From positions 31,928 to 95,927 of the forward strand of contig JAPLJV010000008.1 in the NCBI GenBank assembly GCA_026388415.1: DNA of 64,000 nucleotides. The letters run 5' to 3'. This DNA comes from Deltaproteobacteria bacterium (GTDB lineage Bacteria; Desulfobacterota; Syntrophia; Syntrophales; JACQWR01). Below the pieces are notes generated by a model. It was not told the origin of the DNA, ran no database searches, and was given only the letters and a program-made list of their open reading frames with translations. Positions 27,308-35,857 of this stretch are shown one piece after another; position 1 is the stretch's first letter, and the number at the start of each line of letters is the position of its first letter. The translations under genes and the position numbers were made by a program.

Positions 27308-28008
27308 CAGCTTGATTCCGCTCCGCCTTCCACCGGTTCTTCATGCCGGACGCTTTTGCCCGTTACCATATATACCACCATATCCGCAATGCCCTTGGCA
27401 TGATCAGAAATCCGTTCCAGACTTTTGGAGATTTGCATAATAATAATAGCACGATGGATGGTGTGCCCGTCTTCTATCATGAAGGTCAGGAGCTCCCGGA
27501 ATATCTGTTCGGTCAGATTATCTACCCGCTCGTCGTCACTTCTGACCTTGTTGGCCAGGGTAACATCTTCGTTGACTAAGGCGTCAATACTCTCTTTGAT
27601 CATGCCCCGCGTGATCTCCGCCATGCGGGGCAGATCTATGTAAGGTTTCAACTGCGGCTCGGCATTCAAAATGATCACTTTTTTGGCAATATTTACCGCC
27701 ATGTCGCCGATCCTCTCCAGGTGGCCGTTGATCTTGATGGCCGTGGTAATAAACCGCAAGTCCCGTGCGGCGGGTTGTCTCAAAGCCAGCAGGCGGATAC
27801 ACTTATCCTCGATATCCATATCGAGACGATCTATCTGATCGTCTTCGGCCACCACCTTGCGGGCAAGGGCCGAGTCCCGCTGCAGGAGGGAATTGACGCT
27901 TTTTTCAATGGCCTTTTCCGCGAGAGCCCCCATATAGATCAAGCTGGTTCTCACCTCCTGGAGCTCGCTCTCGTACTGGACACTGGTATGCCGTTTTTCT
28001 ATTTCCAT
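27307..28008 (-). CDS. phoU: Phosphate transport system regulator PhoU
   Basis: 233 residues from the ATG at 28008 (MEIEKRHTSVQYESELQEV); the longer frame to 28089 crosses a palindrome and is rejected. There are two PhoU three-helix repeats, each with the E/DxxxD metal-binding pattern (VAEDDQIDRLDMDIEDKCIR and VRSDDERVDNLTEQIFRELL). It represses PhoR signalling when PstSCAB carries phosphate. It sits between pstB and phoR. The start has GGAAGAT upstream. Confidence 0.95.
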   Translation of the reverse strand: MEIEKRHTSVQYESELQEVRTSLIYMGALAEKAIEKSVNSLLQRDSALARKVVAEDDQIDRLDMDIEDKCIRLLALRQPAARDLRFITTAIKINGHLERIGDMAVNIAKKVIILNAEPQLKPYIDLPRMAEITRGMIKESIDALVNEDVTLANKVRSDDERVDNLTEQIFRELLTFMIEDGHTIHRAIIIMQISKSLERISDHAKGIADMVVYMVTGKSVRHEEPVEGGAESS

Positions 28009-28038
28009 ATCTTCCTTTTCCCCCGTTTGGGACAGATT

Positions 28039-28067
28039 GTAGGGGCGGGTTTGAAACCAGCCCCTAC
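28039..28067. repeat. REP-like palindrome between pstB and phoU
   Basis: GTAGGGGCGGGTTT then G then AAACCAGCCCCTAC: a near-perfect 14-bp-arm palindrome. A close copy lies at 30680-30708 at the end of pstS. Both lie at gene junctions of the pst operon and could shield or terminate mRNA. Confidence 0.75.
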
Positions 28068-28081
28068 GGAGTCTCCTCAAT

Positions 28082-28852
28082 TCAACCAAACCGGCCCGTG
28101 ATGTATTCTTCCGTCTGCTTCACATCGGGGGCCGTGAAAAGTTTTTCCGTTGAACTGTATTCTATCAGTTTTCCGATATAAAAGAATCCCGTTTTATCGG
28201 AAATACGCGCCGCCTGCTGCATGTTATGGGTGACGATGATGATCGTATATTTTTCCTTTAATTCTTCAATCAACTCTTCAATCCTGGCCGTCGCGATGGG
28301 ATCGAGGGCCGAGGTGGGCTCATCCATCAGGAGCACATCGGGCTTCATGGCGATGGCCCGGGCAATGCAAAGACGTTGCTGCTGCCCGCCCGACAGGGTC
28401 ATGGCCGGTTTATGGAGGATATCCTTTACCTCATCCCAGAGAACCGCCTGCCGCAGGCTCTGTTCAACCAAGGCATCGAGACCATTACTGTCGCTCAGCC
28501 CTGTGAGCCGGGGCCCAAAGGTAATGTTGTTATAGATCGTCTTGGGAAAGGGGTTGGGTTTCTGAAATACCATGCCGATCCGTTGGCGGATTTCGACGGG
28601 ATCAACCTCGGGGGCGTAGATATTTTGACCTTCGAAGATGATCTCGCCTTCCACGCGGGTGCCGTCAATCAAATCGTTCATGCGATTGAAGAGACGCAGC
28701 AGGGTGGATTTGCCGCAGCCAGATGGCCCGATGAGCGCGGTAACGCGGTTCTTCTCAAAATCCATCGTGATGTCCGTCAGGGCCTGAAAGCTGCCATAGA
28801 AAAAATTCAGATTGCGAACTTCAATTATTTTGTTGTCTTTCGTAGTTACCAA
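28082..28852 (-). CDS. pstB: Phosphate ABC transporter ATPase
   Basis: 256 residues. Walker A is GPSGCGKST (about 43-51), the signature [19 protein letters not shown], Walker [14 protein letters not shown], and the H loop [13 protein letters not shown]. The PstB-specific FNRMNDLI and [16 protein letters not shown] segments ([16 protein letters not shown]) are present. It powers high-affinity phosphate import through PstCA. The first codons overlap the 3' end of pstA by 7 nt, which suggests coupling. Confidence 0.97.
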   Translation of the reverse strand: MVTTKDNKIIEVRNLNFFYGSFQALTDITMDFEKNRVTALIGPSGCGKSTLLRLFNRMNDLIDGTRVEGEIIFEGQNIYAPEVDPVEIRQRIGMVFQKPNPFPKTIYNNITFGPRLTGLSDSNGLDALVEQSLRQAVLWDEVKDILHKPAMTLSGGQQQRLCIARAIAMKPDVLLMDEPTSALDPIATARIEELIEELKEKYTIIIVTHNMQQAARISDKTGFFYIGKLIEYSSTEKLFTAPDVKQTEEYITGRFG

Positions 28853-29739
28853 CGTTTCTTTCTCCTTATGGTGCTCCTGATGACAATGGCGATCAGATCA
28901 ACGCCGAGGACAAGGGCAATGAGCACGAGGACGGTCCCGAACTGAATAGGCATGGTCTCCTCGATATTGGTGCCCGCCGTCGCCAAAACATAGATATGGT
29001 AGGGTAGCGCCATGACTTCGTCAAATATCGAGTGGGGCAGTTTGGTGGTAAAGAATGCCGCCGCCGTAAACATGATGGGGGCCGTTTCCCCCGCTGCTCT
29101 GCCAATCCCGAGGATCGAGCCCGTTAGAATGCCCGGCAGGGCAGAGGGTAAAACAATCTTGTAGATAGTCTTCCATTTGGAGACACCGAGGGCCAGGGAG
29201 GCCTCCCGGAAGGTTTGCGGCACCGCTTTCAAGGCCTCTTCGGAGGCGCCGATAATCGTCGGTAAAATCAAAAAACCCAGGGTCAGAGATCCCGCGAGGA
29301 TGGAAGAACCGAATTTCAGGAAAACGACGAAGAAACCCAAACCGAAGAGACCGAAGACGACCGAGGGAACCCCGGCGAGGCAATTAATGCCAATTCTGAT
29401 GCTTCTTACCAATTTACCCTGGCGGGCGTATTCGGAAAGATAGGTGGCCGAAGCGACGCCCAGCGGCAAACCGACCGCTACTGCGCCAATAACGAGATAC
29501 AGGGTGCCGATAATGGCGGGCATAATGCCCCCCTTGGTCATGGCATCCGTCGGCGGTTTGGTAATGAAGTCCCAACTGATTACGGAGATGCCCTTCAGGA
29601 AGATATCCAGCAGGATGCCTCCCAGCGCACATACTATGACCAAGGCGGTGAGACGCAGGACGACAAAAAACATCTTCTGTTTAAGATATCGCCACTTAAG
29701 TGATGATCTGCCCAGAGTAGCTGTTTGATCCGCCATCAT
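28846..29739 (-). CDS. pstA: Phosphate ABC transporter permease PstA
   Basis: 297 residues with six hydrophobic segments and the binding-protein-dependent permease loop ([21 protein letters not shown], then [16 protein letters not shown]), as in PstA. The start ATG overlaps the pstC stop (ATGA); a second ATG follows at once. Its 3' end overlaps pstB. The long first segment (residues 30-60) precedes a periplasmic loop, usual for PstA. Confidence 0.96.
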   Translation of the reverse strand: MMADQTATLGRSSLKWRYLKQKMFFVVLRLTALVIVCALGGILLDIFLKGISVISWDFITKPPTDAMTKGGIMPAIIGTLYLVIGAVAVGLPLGVASATYLSEYARQGKLVRSIRIGINCLAGVPSVVFGLFGLGFFVVFLKFGSSILAGSLTLGFLILPTIIGASEEALKAVPQTFREASLALGVSKWKTIYKIVLPSALPGILTGSILGIGRAAGETAPIMFTAAAFFTTKLPHSIFDEVMALPYHIYVLATAGTNIEETMPIQFGTVLVLIALVLGVDLIAIVIRSTIRRKKRW

Positions 29740-30623
29740 AAGGTTCCCGATCCTACTTCCTTGTACTTGTTAGATATATAATCGGAAATGAGGCTGAAGA
29801 GAAACGTCAGGAGAAAAAGCACGATGCCCGTGGCAAACAGGGCGTGGTAGTGGTCGCCGCCAAAGGGCGCTTCGCCCATTTCAGCGGCAATGCTCGCCGG
29901 GAGAGGCCGTACGGAATCAAAAATGTTGCGCGGCAGCGCCGCTGAGCCGCCGGCAACCATGAGCACCACCATTGTTTCCCCCATTACCCGCGCCATGCCG
30001 AGAATGACGGCCGTAGAAATACCAGATAAGGCAGCCGGCATAGTTACCTGGGTAATGGTTTCGAGCCTTGTTGCACCGAGCGCGTAGGAAGCCTCTTTAT
30101 ACTCGCGCGGCACGGAATACAGGGCATCTTCAGAGATGCTGGCGATGGTGGGAATGGCCATCAAAGCCAGGAGCAGGGAAGCATTGACGATGTTCAATCC
30201 CGTCGGCAGGTCGAAGGTATCCTGAATCCAGGGTGCGACAATGACCATGCCGAAAAAACCGAGCACGACGGAAGGCAGACCGGCCAGAAGTTCAATGAGG
30301 GATTTGAAGACCTCTTTCAGGGCCGGGTGAGCAACCTCGGCAATGTAAACGGCGGCAAGCACCCCCAAGGGTACGGCAATTATCGTTGCCACACAAGTTA
30401 CCAAGAATGAACCGACGATCAGCGGGAAGATGCCGAAAGAGGGCGGGTTGTAGGTGGGATACCATTCCATGCCGAAGAGAAAGCCGGCCACCGATACCTT
30501 TTTAAAGATCGGCAAGCCTTCCTGAAACAGGGAAAAAACAATCAGCCCCAGGATGACAATGGAAGTCAGGGAAAAGGCGAAAAATATTTTCCGGATGATA
30601 TTTTCTTTTTGCGACCGTTTCAT
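29736..30623 (-). CDS. pstC: Phosphate ABC transporter permease PstC
   Basis: 295 residues with six membrane segments and the permease loop EDALYSVPREYKEASYALGA followed by GMARVMGETMVVLMVAGGSA. Near the N-terminus it has the PstC-type FLFGMEWYPT. It pairs with PstA to form the channel. It overlaps pstA by 4 nt and begins 80 bp after pstS, with a palindrome between. Confidence 0.96.
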   Translation of the reverse strand: MKRSQKENIIRKIFFAFSLTSIVILGLIVFSLFQEGLPIFKKVSVAGFLFGMEWYPTYNPPSFGIFPLIVGSFLVTCVATIIAVPLGVLAAVYIAEVAHPALKEVFKSLIELLAGLPSVVLGFFGMVIVAPWIQDTFDLPTGLNIVNASLLLALMAIPTIASISEDALYSVPREYKEASYALGATRLETITQVTMPAALSGISTAVILGMARVMGETMVVLMVAGGSAALPRNIFDSVRPLPASIAAEMGEAPFGGDHYHALFATGIVLFLLTFLFSLISDYISNKYKEVGSGTL

Positions 30624-30679
30624 AATTTATCTGTCCCCCTCCCCTTTTCCCCTGTGCCAATTCAATCGCACCCATTTAT

Positions 30680-30708
30680 GTAGGGGCGGGTTTAAAACCC
30701 GCCCTTAC
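30680..30708. repeat. REP-like palindrome at the 3' end of pstS
   Basis: GTAGGGGCGGGTTT, then AAAACCCGCCCTTAC: near copy of the palindrome at 28039-28067. It overlaps the pstS stop codon and lies 57 bp before pstC. A hairpin here would suit differential expression of the binding protein over the permeases (inference). Confidence 0.75.
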
Positions 30709-31553
30709 TTGCTCTTTTTCCCTTTTGTCGGACTCGCGAGGGGCACAAAACCAGTTTTTGACACCAATTTCTGTCCTTCGGCGCTCTTCACGAAAGCGAT
30801 GAATTTGGCTGCCTCTCCCTTCGGCTCTCCATTTGTGTACATGTAGAGTTCCCGGGAAAGCGGATACTTCCGGGAAAGAGCTGTTTCCTGGGTAGCCGGG
30901 ATACCATTGACCGTTAAAGCCGTTACGCCTTTTTTCATATAACCGATGCCAATGTAAGCGATCGCATTTTTATTCTTCGATACGGCCGTGTAAAGGGCGC
31001 CACTCGAAGCCAGCATCTGCGCCCGCGGCGTCACTTTGGCCTTTTTCATCACGAACTCCGCCCAGGACTCAAAGGTGCCTGACGATGAATCCCTGGAGAT
31101 GACAACGATGGGAAGATCATCGCCGCCCACTTCCTTCCAGTTCGTGATATTGCCCTGATAGATCTGGCTTAACTGGTCTATGGTCAGGTCTTTTACCTTA
31201 TTCTTCGGATTGACTACGGGCGTGAGGGCATCGTGGGCGACCACGGTGGCTACGGGGTTCACGCCTTTCGTTTTCGCCAGTTCAATCTCTTCCTTTTTGA
31301 TTTCCCGGGAAGAATTGGCAATATCCGTCGAACTATCAATCAGGGCCTTGATTCCGTCTCCCGATCCACCACCCGATAATGACAGTTGGACGCCCGGATG
31401 AAGCTTCATGTAGGCGTCTACTGCGGCCTGGGCGATAGGCAGAACGGTTGTGGAACCCTTAATAACAACTCCGTCCGCCGGAAAGGCGGGTTTGGCCGCC
31501 ATGATAACCAGCAGGGCCGCGACCAATAACAAACTTTTAAACGCTTTAAACAT
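30705..31553 (-). CDS. pstS: Phosphate-binding protein PstS
   Basis: 282 residues with a cleavable signal peptide (MFKAFKSLLLVAALLVIMAA, cut about KPAFPA). Phosphate-binding segments are present: GSTTVLPIAQ near the N-terminus, SGGGSGDGIKALID, and SRDSSSGTFESW. This is the shorter PstS form found in anaerobes and Gram-positives. It captures phosphate in the periplasm for PstCAB. ATG preceded by AGGAGGAAATGT. A Pho box lies about 50-80 bp upstream. First of the transporter genes, after phoB. Confidence 0.96.
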   Translation of the reverse strand: MFKAFKSLLLVAALLVIMAAKPAFPADGVVIKGSTTVLPIAQAAVDAYMKLHPGVQLSLSGGGSGDGIKALIDSSTDIANSSREIKKEEIELAKTKGVNPVATVVAHDALTPVVNPKNKVKDLTIDQLSQIYQGNITNWKEVGGDDLPIVVISRDSSSGTFESWAEFVMKKAKVTPRAQMLASSGALYTAVSKNKNAIAYIGIGYMKKGVTALTVNGIPATQETALSRKYPLSRELYMYTNGEPKGEAAKFIAFVKSAEGQKLVSKTGFVPLASPTKGKKSK

Positions 31554-31600
31554 GATACATTTCCTCCTATTGTTGGTTAATTTGTAAAGCGGAGGAAGGA

Positions 31601-31630
31601 TAACAGGTAATTGTTACAATTTGATGACAG
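31601..31630 (-). promoter_or_regulatory. Pho box upstream of pstS
   Basis: In the minus strand CTGTCATCAAA, TTGTAACAATT and ACCTGTTA follow each other with 11-nt spacing. This is the direct-repeat pattern of PhoB sites (7-bp CTGTCAT-like units with 4-nt A/T-rich spacers). It lies 48-77 bp before the pstS ATG and so fits phosphate-starvation activation of pstSCAB-phoU-phoR. Confidence 0.72.
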
Positions 31631-31753
31631 GATTGTGAAAGATCAATGAAGATTGCATGCGGTCGGCGACACCAGTTCAGCCCCGTAAACGGGGTAAGTA
31701 AGTTTACGAAATTATTTATTACCGGAAAAACGCAAGAAATAATTTCTAACTTA

Positions 31754-32461
31754 CTAAACGGCCTTGAACTCGGCAAACTTGTAGCCGATGCCGCGCACGG
31801 TTAAAATGTAGCGGGGATCATCCTTGTCTTTTTCGATCGCCGCCCGGAGACGGCTGATGTGCACGTCCACGGTTCGGGGCTCGACGAAACTTTCATTGCC
31901 CCAGATGTTATCCAGCAACCGGTCGCGTGAATAGACCCGACCGGGGTGCGTAACAAGAAACCGCACTAACTTAAGCTCAGTCGGACCAAGAGCAATTTTT
32001 TCTCCTTCTACCATAACTTCATAGGTGCGAAAGTCTACTTCCAACCCCGGCACGGAAATCTTCTCGGTATCTTCCTGCTCCGTACGATTTTCCCAACGTC
32101 GCAGCACGGCCCTCACTCGGGCAACTAATTCCCGGACATTGAAAGGTTTGGTAAGATAGTCGTCAGCGCCGATTTCCAGTCCCATGATTTTGTCAACGCT
32201 GTCCGACTTGGCCGTCAGCATAATAATCGGCAGACCTTCCGTCTCAGTCTTCTTGCGGATAAGCCGACATACCTCAAAACCGCTGATTCCGGGCAGCATC
32301 AAATCCAGAATGACGAGATCAGGCTTATTTTCCCTGATGAGCTGCAACGCCTGACGCCCGTCGTACGCCCTGGCAACTTGATAACCTTCGCGGTTCAGGT
32401 TATAAGCCACCAACTCTACAATGTCTTTTTCGTCATCAACGACAAGGATCATCTTATTCAT
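31754..32461 (-). CDS. phoB: Phosphate regulon response regulator PhoB
   Basis: 235 residues from the ATG at 32461 with AAGGAGAAAAC upstream; a longer frame to 32515 has no support. The receiver has D10-E11 and phospho-Asp 53 (LVILDLMLPG), with Lys in LTKPF. The OmpR-type winged helix is at about 135-230 (LGPTELKLVRFLVTHPGRVY, VDVHISRLRAAIEKD, YILTVRGIGYKF). First in the order phoB-pstS-pstC-pstA-pstB-phoU-phoR, divergent from an arsC-like gene. Confidence 0.95.
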   Translation of the reverse strand: MNKMILVVDDEKDIVELVAYNLNREGYQVARAYDGRQALQLIRENKPDLVILDLMLPGISGFEVCRLIRKKTETEGLPIIMLTAKSDSVDKIMGLEIGADDYLTKPFNVRELVARVRAVLRRWENRTEQEDTEKISVPGLEVDFRTYEVMVEGEKIALGPTELKLVRFLVTHPGRVYSRDRLLDNIWGNESFVEPRTVDVHISRLRAAIEKDKDDPRYILTVRGIGYKFAEFKAV

Positions 32462-32614
32462 GTTTTCTCCTTGAATCGGTAGGGCAAATGTAAAAGAGAC
32501 GTTCCCGGAAATCAATCGAATTATCGCAAATTAACCAAATTTTAGCAAAATCTTCACGAATTTGTAACATTGATCCTGTATGTTGTCTTAAAAATGAGAA
32601 TGGGGAACTAACCT

Positions 32615-33055
32615 ATGACAAACAGCAAGAAAATCAAGGTACTCTTTGTGTGCATACATAACAGTGCCCGTAGTCAAATGGCGGAAGCCCTTCTGAATCA
32701 CTTGGCCGGAGACTTCTTTGAGGCCCAAAGTGCCGGTTTGGAGCCCGGAGTGCTGAACCCGCTGGCGGTGGCAGCTATGAACGAGATAGGCATTGATATC
32801 TCCACCAAACGGACGAAAGAGGTGCTTGATTTCTATAAGTCCGGGGCTATCTTCCACTACGTCATCACGGTTTGCGATGCGGCTAATGCCGAGCGCTGTC
32901 CAATTTTCCCCGGCGTCACGAAACGACTTCACTGGAGTTTTTCTGATCCGGCAGCGTTGCCGGGCAATTGGGAGGAAAAGCTTGAGGCGACCCGTAGCAT
33001 CAGAGATGATATCCGGAAATCCGTATTGACATTTATAAACGAGACAGCGGTCTGA
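32615..33055 (+). CDS. Arsenate reductase / low-molecular-weight phosphatase family (ArsC, thioredoxin type)
   Basis: 146 residues. The phosphate-loop Cys is C13 in [17 protein letters not shown] (CX5RS), with two further Cys ([11 protein letters not shown]) at the positions used in thioredoxin-coupled ArsC, and a C-terminal [21 protein letters not shown] region. It reduces As(V) to As(III). Usual ArsC has VCTGNSCRSQ; the Ile-His here is a variant. Its place opposite phoB makes sense, because arsenate enters by phosphate transporters. A PhoB-like site lies between them. No arsenite efflux gene is nearby. Confidence 0.85.
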   Translation: MTNSKKIKVLFVCIHNSARSQMAEALLNHLAGDFFEAQSAGLEPGVLNPLAVAAMNEIGIDISTKRTKEVLDFYKSGAIFHYVITVCDAANAERCPIFPGVTKRLHWSFSDPAALPGNWEEKLEATRSIRDDIRKSVLTFINETAV

Positions 33056-33447
33056 AGTTAAACGCGAAAACGGTCACTACACTGACGTACCTGGAAACCC
33101 GTGAAACGGCGGTGGGATACATTCAGCGCGATGATACGCCGACAGCGATGGCTTGGATCCCCGCTAGCCACGACAACTATGGCTTTGATGCCTGTATTTC
33201 CAAATTCTCGCCTGATTTTATCGCAATATCTAAAATTATTGGGGATTTATTCCTTCATATATTTGAATATATAAAGGAATACCCTTAGTGTCGAATATGA
33301 TTGATAAATATTGCCTTCCCCGTCGCTATTCCATTCATATTAACTATTTATGCAAAATATCCAGCGCCTTGCCGGGGTAATTGACAGCAGTGTTTACATG
33401 CACTATAATACGGAAAGTAAATAACAAGGGATTGTGGAATTACAATC
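33056..33447. other. Intergenic region with an open frame lacking a start
   Basis: About 390 bp. On the + strand, 33058-33288 is open in one frame and reads TVTTLTYLETRETAVGYIQR, continuing to a TAG with no ATG, and no family recognised. It may be the tail of a decayed gene. The rest, from 33290, is AT-rich and probably holds the promoter of the Cys-rich gene at 33448. Confidence 0.4.
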
Positions 33448-33738
33448 GTGAAAAGGTGCCATGCCTGTTTTAAGGAGCTGGAAATTAAGATCCCTGTGGG
33501 AAGGCAGGAGATTTGTCTCTTTTGTCAATCTGACCTGCATTGTTGCCTCAACTGTACTTTTTATGTGGCGGGTGCTTATAATTCTTGCAGGGAACCACAG
33601 GCTGAGAGAGTTATTGAAAAAAGCTGGAGTAATTTTTGCGGCTATTTTGTCTTGCGGGATTCGGCACAAGACAACCAGGAAAAAGAAATCAGAGATACAG
33701 CCAAGTCAAAATTGGATGCCTTGTTTAAAGGGGACTGA
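33448..33738 (+). CDS. Small Cys-rich hypothetical protein (zinc-ribbon-like)
   Basis: 96 residues, GTG start. The Cys pattern CHAC, CLFC, CCLNC and later single Cys (SCRE, FCGYF) points to one or two zinc ribbons. It has a helical C-terminus with charged residues (DSAQDNQEKEIRDTAKSKLD). Small proteins of this kind occur in deltaproteobacteria with no known role. The following lipoprotein begins 3 bp after its stop, so the two are co-transcribed. Confidence 0.65.
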   Translation: MKRCHACFKELEIKIPVGRQEICLFCQSDLHCCLNCTFYVAGAYNSCREPQAERVIEKSWSNFCGYFVLRDSAQDNQEKEIRDTAKSKLDALFKGD

Positions 33739-33741
33739 CAA

Positions 33742-34227
33742 ATGCAAAGAGCTATTCAAAAATACGGTATTCTGATTCTTGGCATATTGGTATTATCCGG
33801 CTGTGCTGCCTTTTTTAATGGTTATGGAACAAATGTATCTGACCAAATTGCCCAGAATAACTTTGAGGCTTTCCAGATTGATCCGGGCATGAATTATTAT
33901 GCCAGCGGTCCTAACGACGCCTATCCCATCGTCATCATGGGCCTGAAGAAGCGGTATTTACTGGACAATGATCTTTGGAGACCAATCCCGCCCGATCCCC
34001 AGCTCTTCAAGGATCTTGTTAAAAGAATGCAGTTTGAAGCCCAAGCAATTAACCAGGTACAGCGTGGTTTTGTCCTGAAGTCACCTGAAGGCCAAGATGT
34101 AGGAGTCTGTTACTGTAGAATCACCGCGTGGGTAAACGTTAAGATGGGCGAAGGTAACAAAGTGATCGTCTATACGCCAGACTCAGAAGAAAATAGCTAT
34201 ACTCCGGCTGATGGGGGAGATAGATGA
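33742..34227 (+). CDS. Hypothetical lipoprotein, 161 residues
   Basis: Signal peptide with lipobox (ILVLSGCAAFF), so probably anchored to a membrane facing the periplasm. The mature part (DQIAQNNFEAFQIDPGMNYY ... YPIVIMGLKKRYLL) resembles uncharacterised deltaproteobacterial lipoproteins; no enzyme motif is seen. ATG with AAAGGGGACTGACAA upstream, 3 bp after the Cys-rich gene. A 32-codon frame overlaps its stop by ATGA. Confidence 0.7.
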   Translation: MQRAIQKYGILILGILVLSGCAAFFNGYGTNVSDQIAQNNFEAFQIDPGMNYYASGPNDAYPIVIMGLKKRYLLDNDLWRPIPPDPQLFKDLVKRMQFEAQAINQVQRGFVLKSPEGQDVGVCYCRITAWVNVKMGEGNKVIVYTPDSEENSYTPADGGDR

Positions 34228-34322
34228 AATTGTTACAGCATCATAGGACAGTTATAAAACATGAACATGGGAATTGGCGAGTGATTCCTGAAATCCCGCC
34301 CATTATAGAATCTGCTCATTAA
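34224..34322 (+). CDS. Possible 32-residue coupled small ORF
   Basis: ATG overlaps the lipoprotein stop (ATGA) and the frame runs MKLLQHHRTVIKHEHGNWRV and 12 more residues to TAA. There is no signal peptide. Length is short and no family is known, so the only support is the tight overlap. The stop sits at the left edge of a short hairpin repeat (34321-34351). Confidence 0.3.
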   Translation: MKLLQHHRTVIKHEHGNWRVIPEIPPIIESAH

Positions 34323-34351
34323 ACCTGAAAACCGCAGTTCCCTGCGTATTT
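34321..34351. repeat. 31-nt hairpin repeat, copy A
   Basis: AAACCTGAAAACCGCA, five variable bases GTTCC, then CTGCGTATTT. CGCAG and CTGCG pair around a 4-base loop. It matches copy B at 34670-34700 outside the loop. Confidence 0.6.
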
Positions 34352-34733
34352 AAATTCATAATTGTAACCACTTTAAAAGCTATACTCGGCATATCAACAG
34401 CAATGTTAAGATCACTGTTGATAACTTTGTTGATAGATGTGCTAACCATTCAAAACAGGTCATTTTCTAACGGTTTGAACGATAATGATGCAGCATATGT
34501 ATATTCAACTATATTAATATGTTATATATTGTTCCGTGTAAATTTAGCCACTTATCATTTCCTTCAACGGGGATATCAACCGATGGAAAAAAGTATGCCA
34601 AATTATGTTGACAATATGGCAATTATCTCGTACAGGACAGCGCCATATTTTCCCAGTTGACGATAAGAAAAACCTGAAAACCGCATGAACCTGCGTATTT
34701 GATATCCAGGCACAATCAATAATAAGGTTAAGC
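34323..34733. other. AT-rich intergenic region
   Basis: About 410 bp of AT-rich sequence bounded by two direct copies of a 31-nt hairpin repeat (34321-34351, 34670-34700). A + frame at 34403-34660 has TTG/ATG start, poor codon use and no family, and is not called. The segment between the repeats could be a small insertion. Confidence 0.4.
34670..34700. repeat. 31-nt hairpin repeat, copy B
   Basis: Same 31-nt unit as 34321-34351 in the same orientation (AAACCTGAAAACCGCA, TGAAC, CTGCGTATTT). Only the five loop bases differ between copies. Confidence 0.6.
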
Positions 34734-34937
34734 TTGGGGGAGACGTCATTTATCACCCCAGCTGTTGCGGATTGGCTCCATATTCTTACAGAGAATTCCG
34801 CTATCGGCCGGCCGGGTGATTACCGACCCCTCATTCTGGATAATAAAGGGCGGCTCTACCTTTACCGTTACTGGGATTATGTAATATTCAAGTGCTCTCA
34901 AAGTAATCAGCCAATATCTTTGCGTGGTCGAACATGA
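34734..34937 (+). pseudogene. Probable N-terminal fossil of recD (exonuclease V alpha)
   Basis: The frame has WLHILTENSAIGRPGDYRPL, ILDNKGRLYLYRYWDY. This is the pattern before the Walker A of RecD (tryptophan, then a loop, P-I/L-LD--GRLYL-RYW-YE). The helicase domains that should follow are missing; the frame soon meets the minus-strand NUDIX gene. No RecB or RecC is in the window. The identification rests on motif recall. Confidence 0.5.
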
Positions 34938-35274
34938 GCGGTTGCGGCAGATTTTCTTTGGTAAAGACGCCGATCTCCTCTGCATCGTCGGCGGCAATGG
35001 GCGTGCCAGTGGATCTGGCGATGAAAACGGTCGTGATGGTGTGGTGACGGGGGTCGCGGGTGGGGTCAGAGTAGGTGTGCAACTGCCGGACGAGTTTCAC
35101 CGAAAGGCCCGTTTCTTCTTTTGCCTCCCGGCGGGCGGCCGCTTCCAGTGCCTCTCCGTAGTCAACGAAGCCGCCCGGGAGGGCCCAGCCACGGGGGGAG
35201 TTTTTCCGTTTGATCAAGACGATGCCCCGCTTTTCTATCTCAATGATAATGTCCACCGTAGGCAGCGGGTTCAA
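34888..35274 (-). CDS. NUDIX hydrolase (ADP-ribose pyrophosphatase-like)
   Basis: 128 residues from a TTG with AGGAGG 5 nt before it. Nudix box [20 protein letters not shown] followed by ETGL matches GX5EX7REUXEEXGU. The frame stays open upstream and reads [20 protein letters not shown], a zinc ribbon common in this family, but has no ATG/GTG/TTG there. An ATC at 35325, with AAGGAG about 10 nt before, might serve; if so the protein is about 17 residues longer. Family members hydrolyse nucleoside diphosphates linked to another group, such as ADP-ribose. Confidence 0.88.
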   Translation of the reverse strand: MNPLPTVDIIIEIEKRGIVLIKRKNSPRGWALPGGFVDYGEALEAAARREAKEETGLSVKLVRQLHTYSDPTRDPRHHTITTVFIARSTGTPIAADDAEEIGVFTKENLPQPLMFDHAKILADYFEST

Positions 35275-35442
35275 ATACTCCTCCTGTTCCGCGCCGCAAG
35301 CCGGACAGCGTTTCTTGATTTTGATGGTCGCCTTTCTCCTTGTCTTGAGGTCGTTCTGCCTGACGGCACGGGGTGGTAAACAGTAACGAGTGATGTGAGG
35401 GCGGGGCAGATGGAGATGGTCCCTGCCCCCACATCAAGGCTA

Positions 35443-35652
35443 TTACGCGAGATATTTAAATGACAGGTTAACCTTGGCACGGTAGAGGGCGACTTTACCG
35501 TCTTCAATGGTCATGTCGAGTTTGACAATCTCCGCAACACGCAATTCTTTTAGACTCTTTGACGCAATTTCCACCGCTTTTTTAGCTGCATCTTCCCAGG
35601 AAACCTTGCTTGACCCCACCAGTTCGATAATTTTGTACACGCTTTCAGCCAT
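35443..35652 (-). CDS. Dodecin family flavin-binding protein
   Basis: 69 residues, the usual dodecin size. The pattern VYKIIELVGSSKVSWEDAAKKAV... then ELRVAEIVKLDMTIEDGKV matches dodecins, in which a long helix packs against a three-strand sheet and dodecamers store flavin. The conserved Trp at residue 19 (SWEDA) that stacks with the isoalloxazine is present. ATG preceded by AGGAGAGAAACA. Stands alone. Confidence 0.93.
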   Translation of the reverse strand: MAESVYKIIELVGSSKVSWEDAAKKAVEIASKSLKELRVAEIVKLDMTIEDGKVALYRAKVNLSFKYLA

Positions 35653-35857
35653 TGTTTCTCTCCTTTCTGTACGTTAAAGGTTAATAGAGGTTGACAACAT
35701 GTTCGGCATTATATCATTGCCAAAAGAAAAACGAAAGATAAATGCGGTAGGTGTAATTTATCTTGCCTCTATGGGCAAAAAGCTTTAATACTGAAGGAAG
35801 AGGCAGGGGTCGCGGAAATAAATAAATTGAAATATTGCAAAGTGGAAATATGAAAAT

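Noticed and set aside
34403..34660. Plus-strand 85-codon frame in the AT-rich region
   Set aside because: Low-complexity AT-rich sequence, no family and no ribosome binding site.
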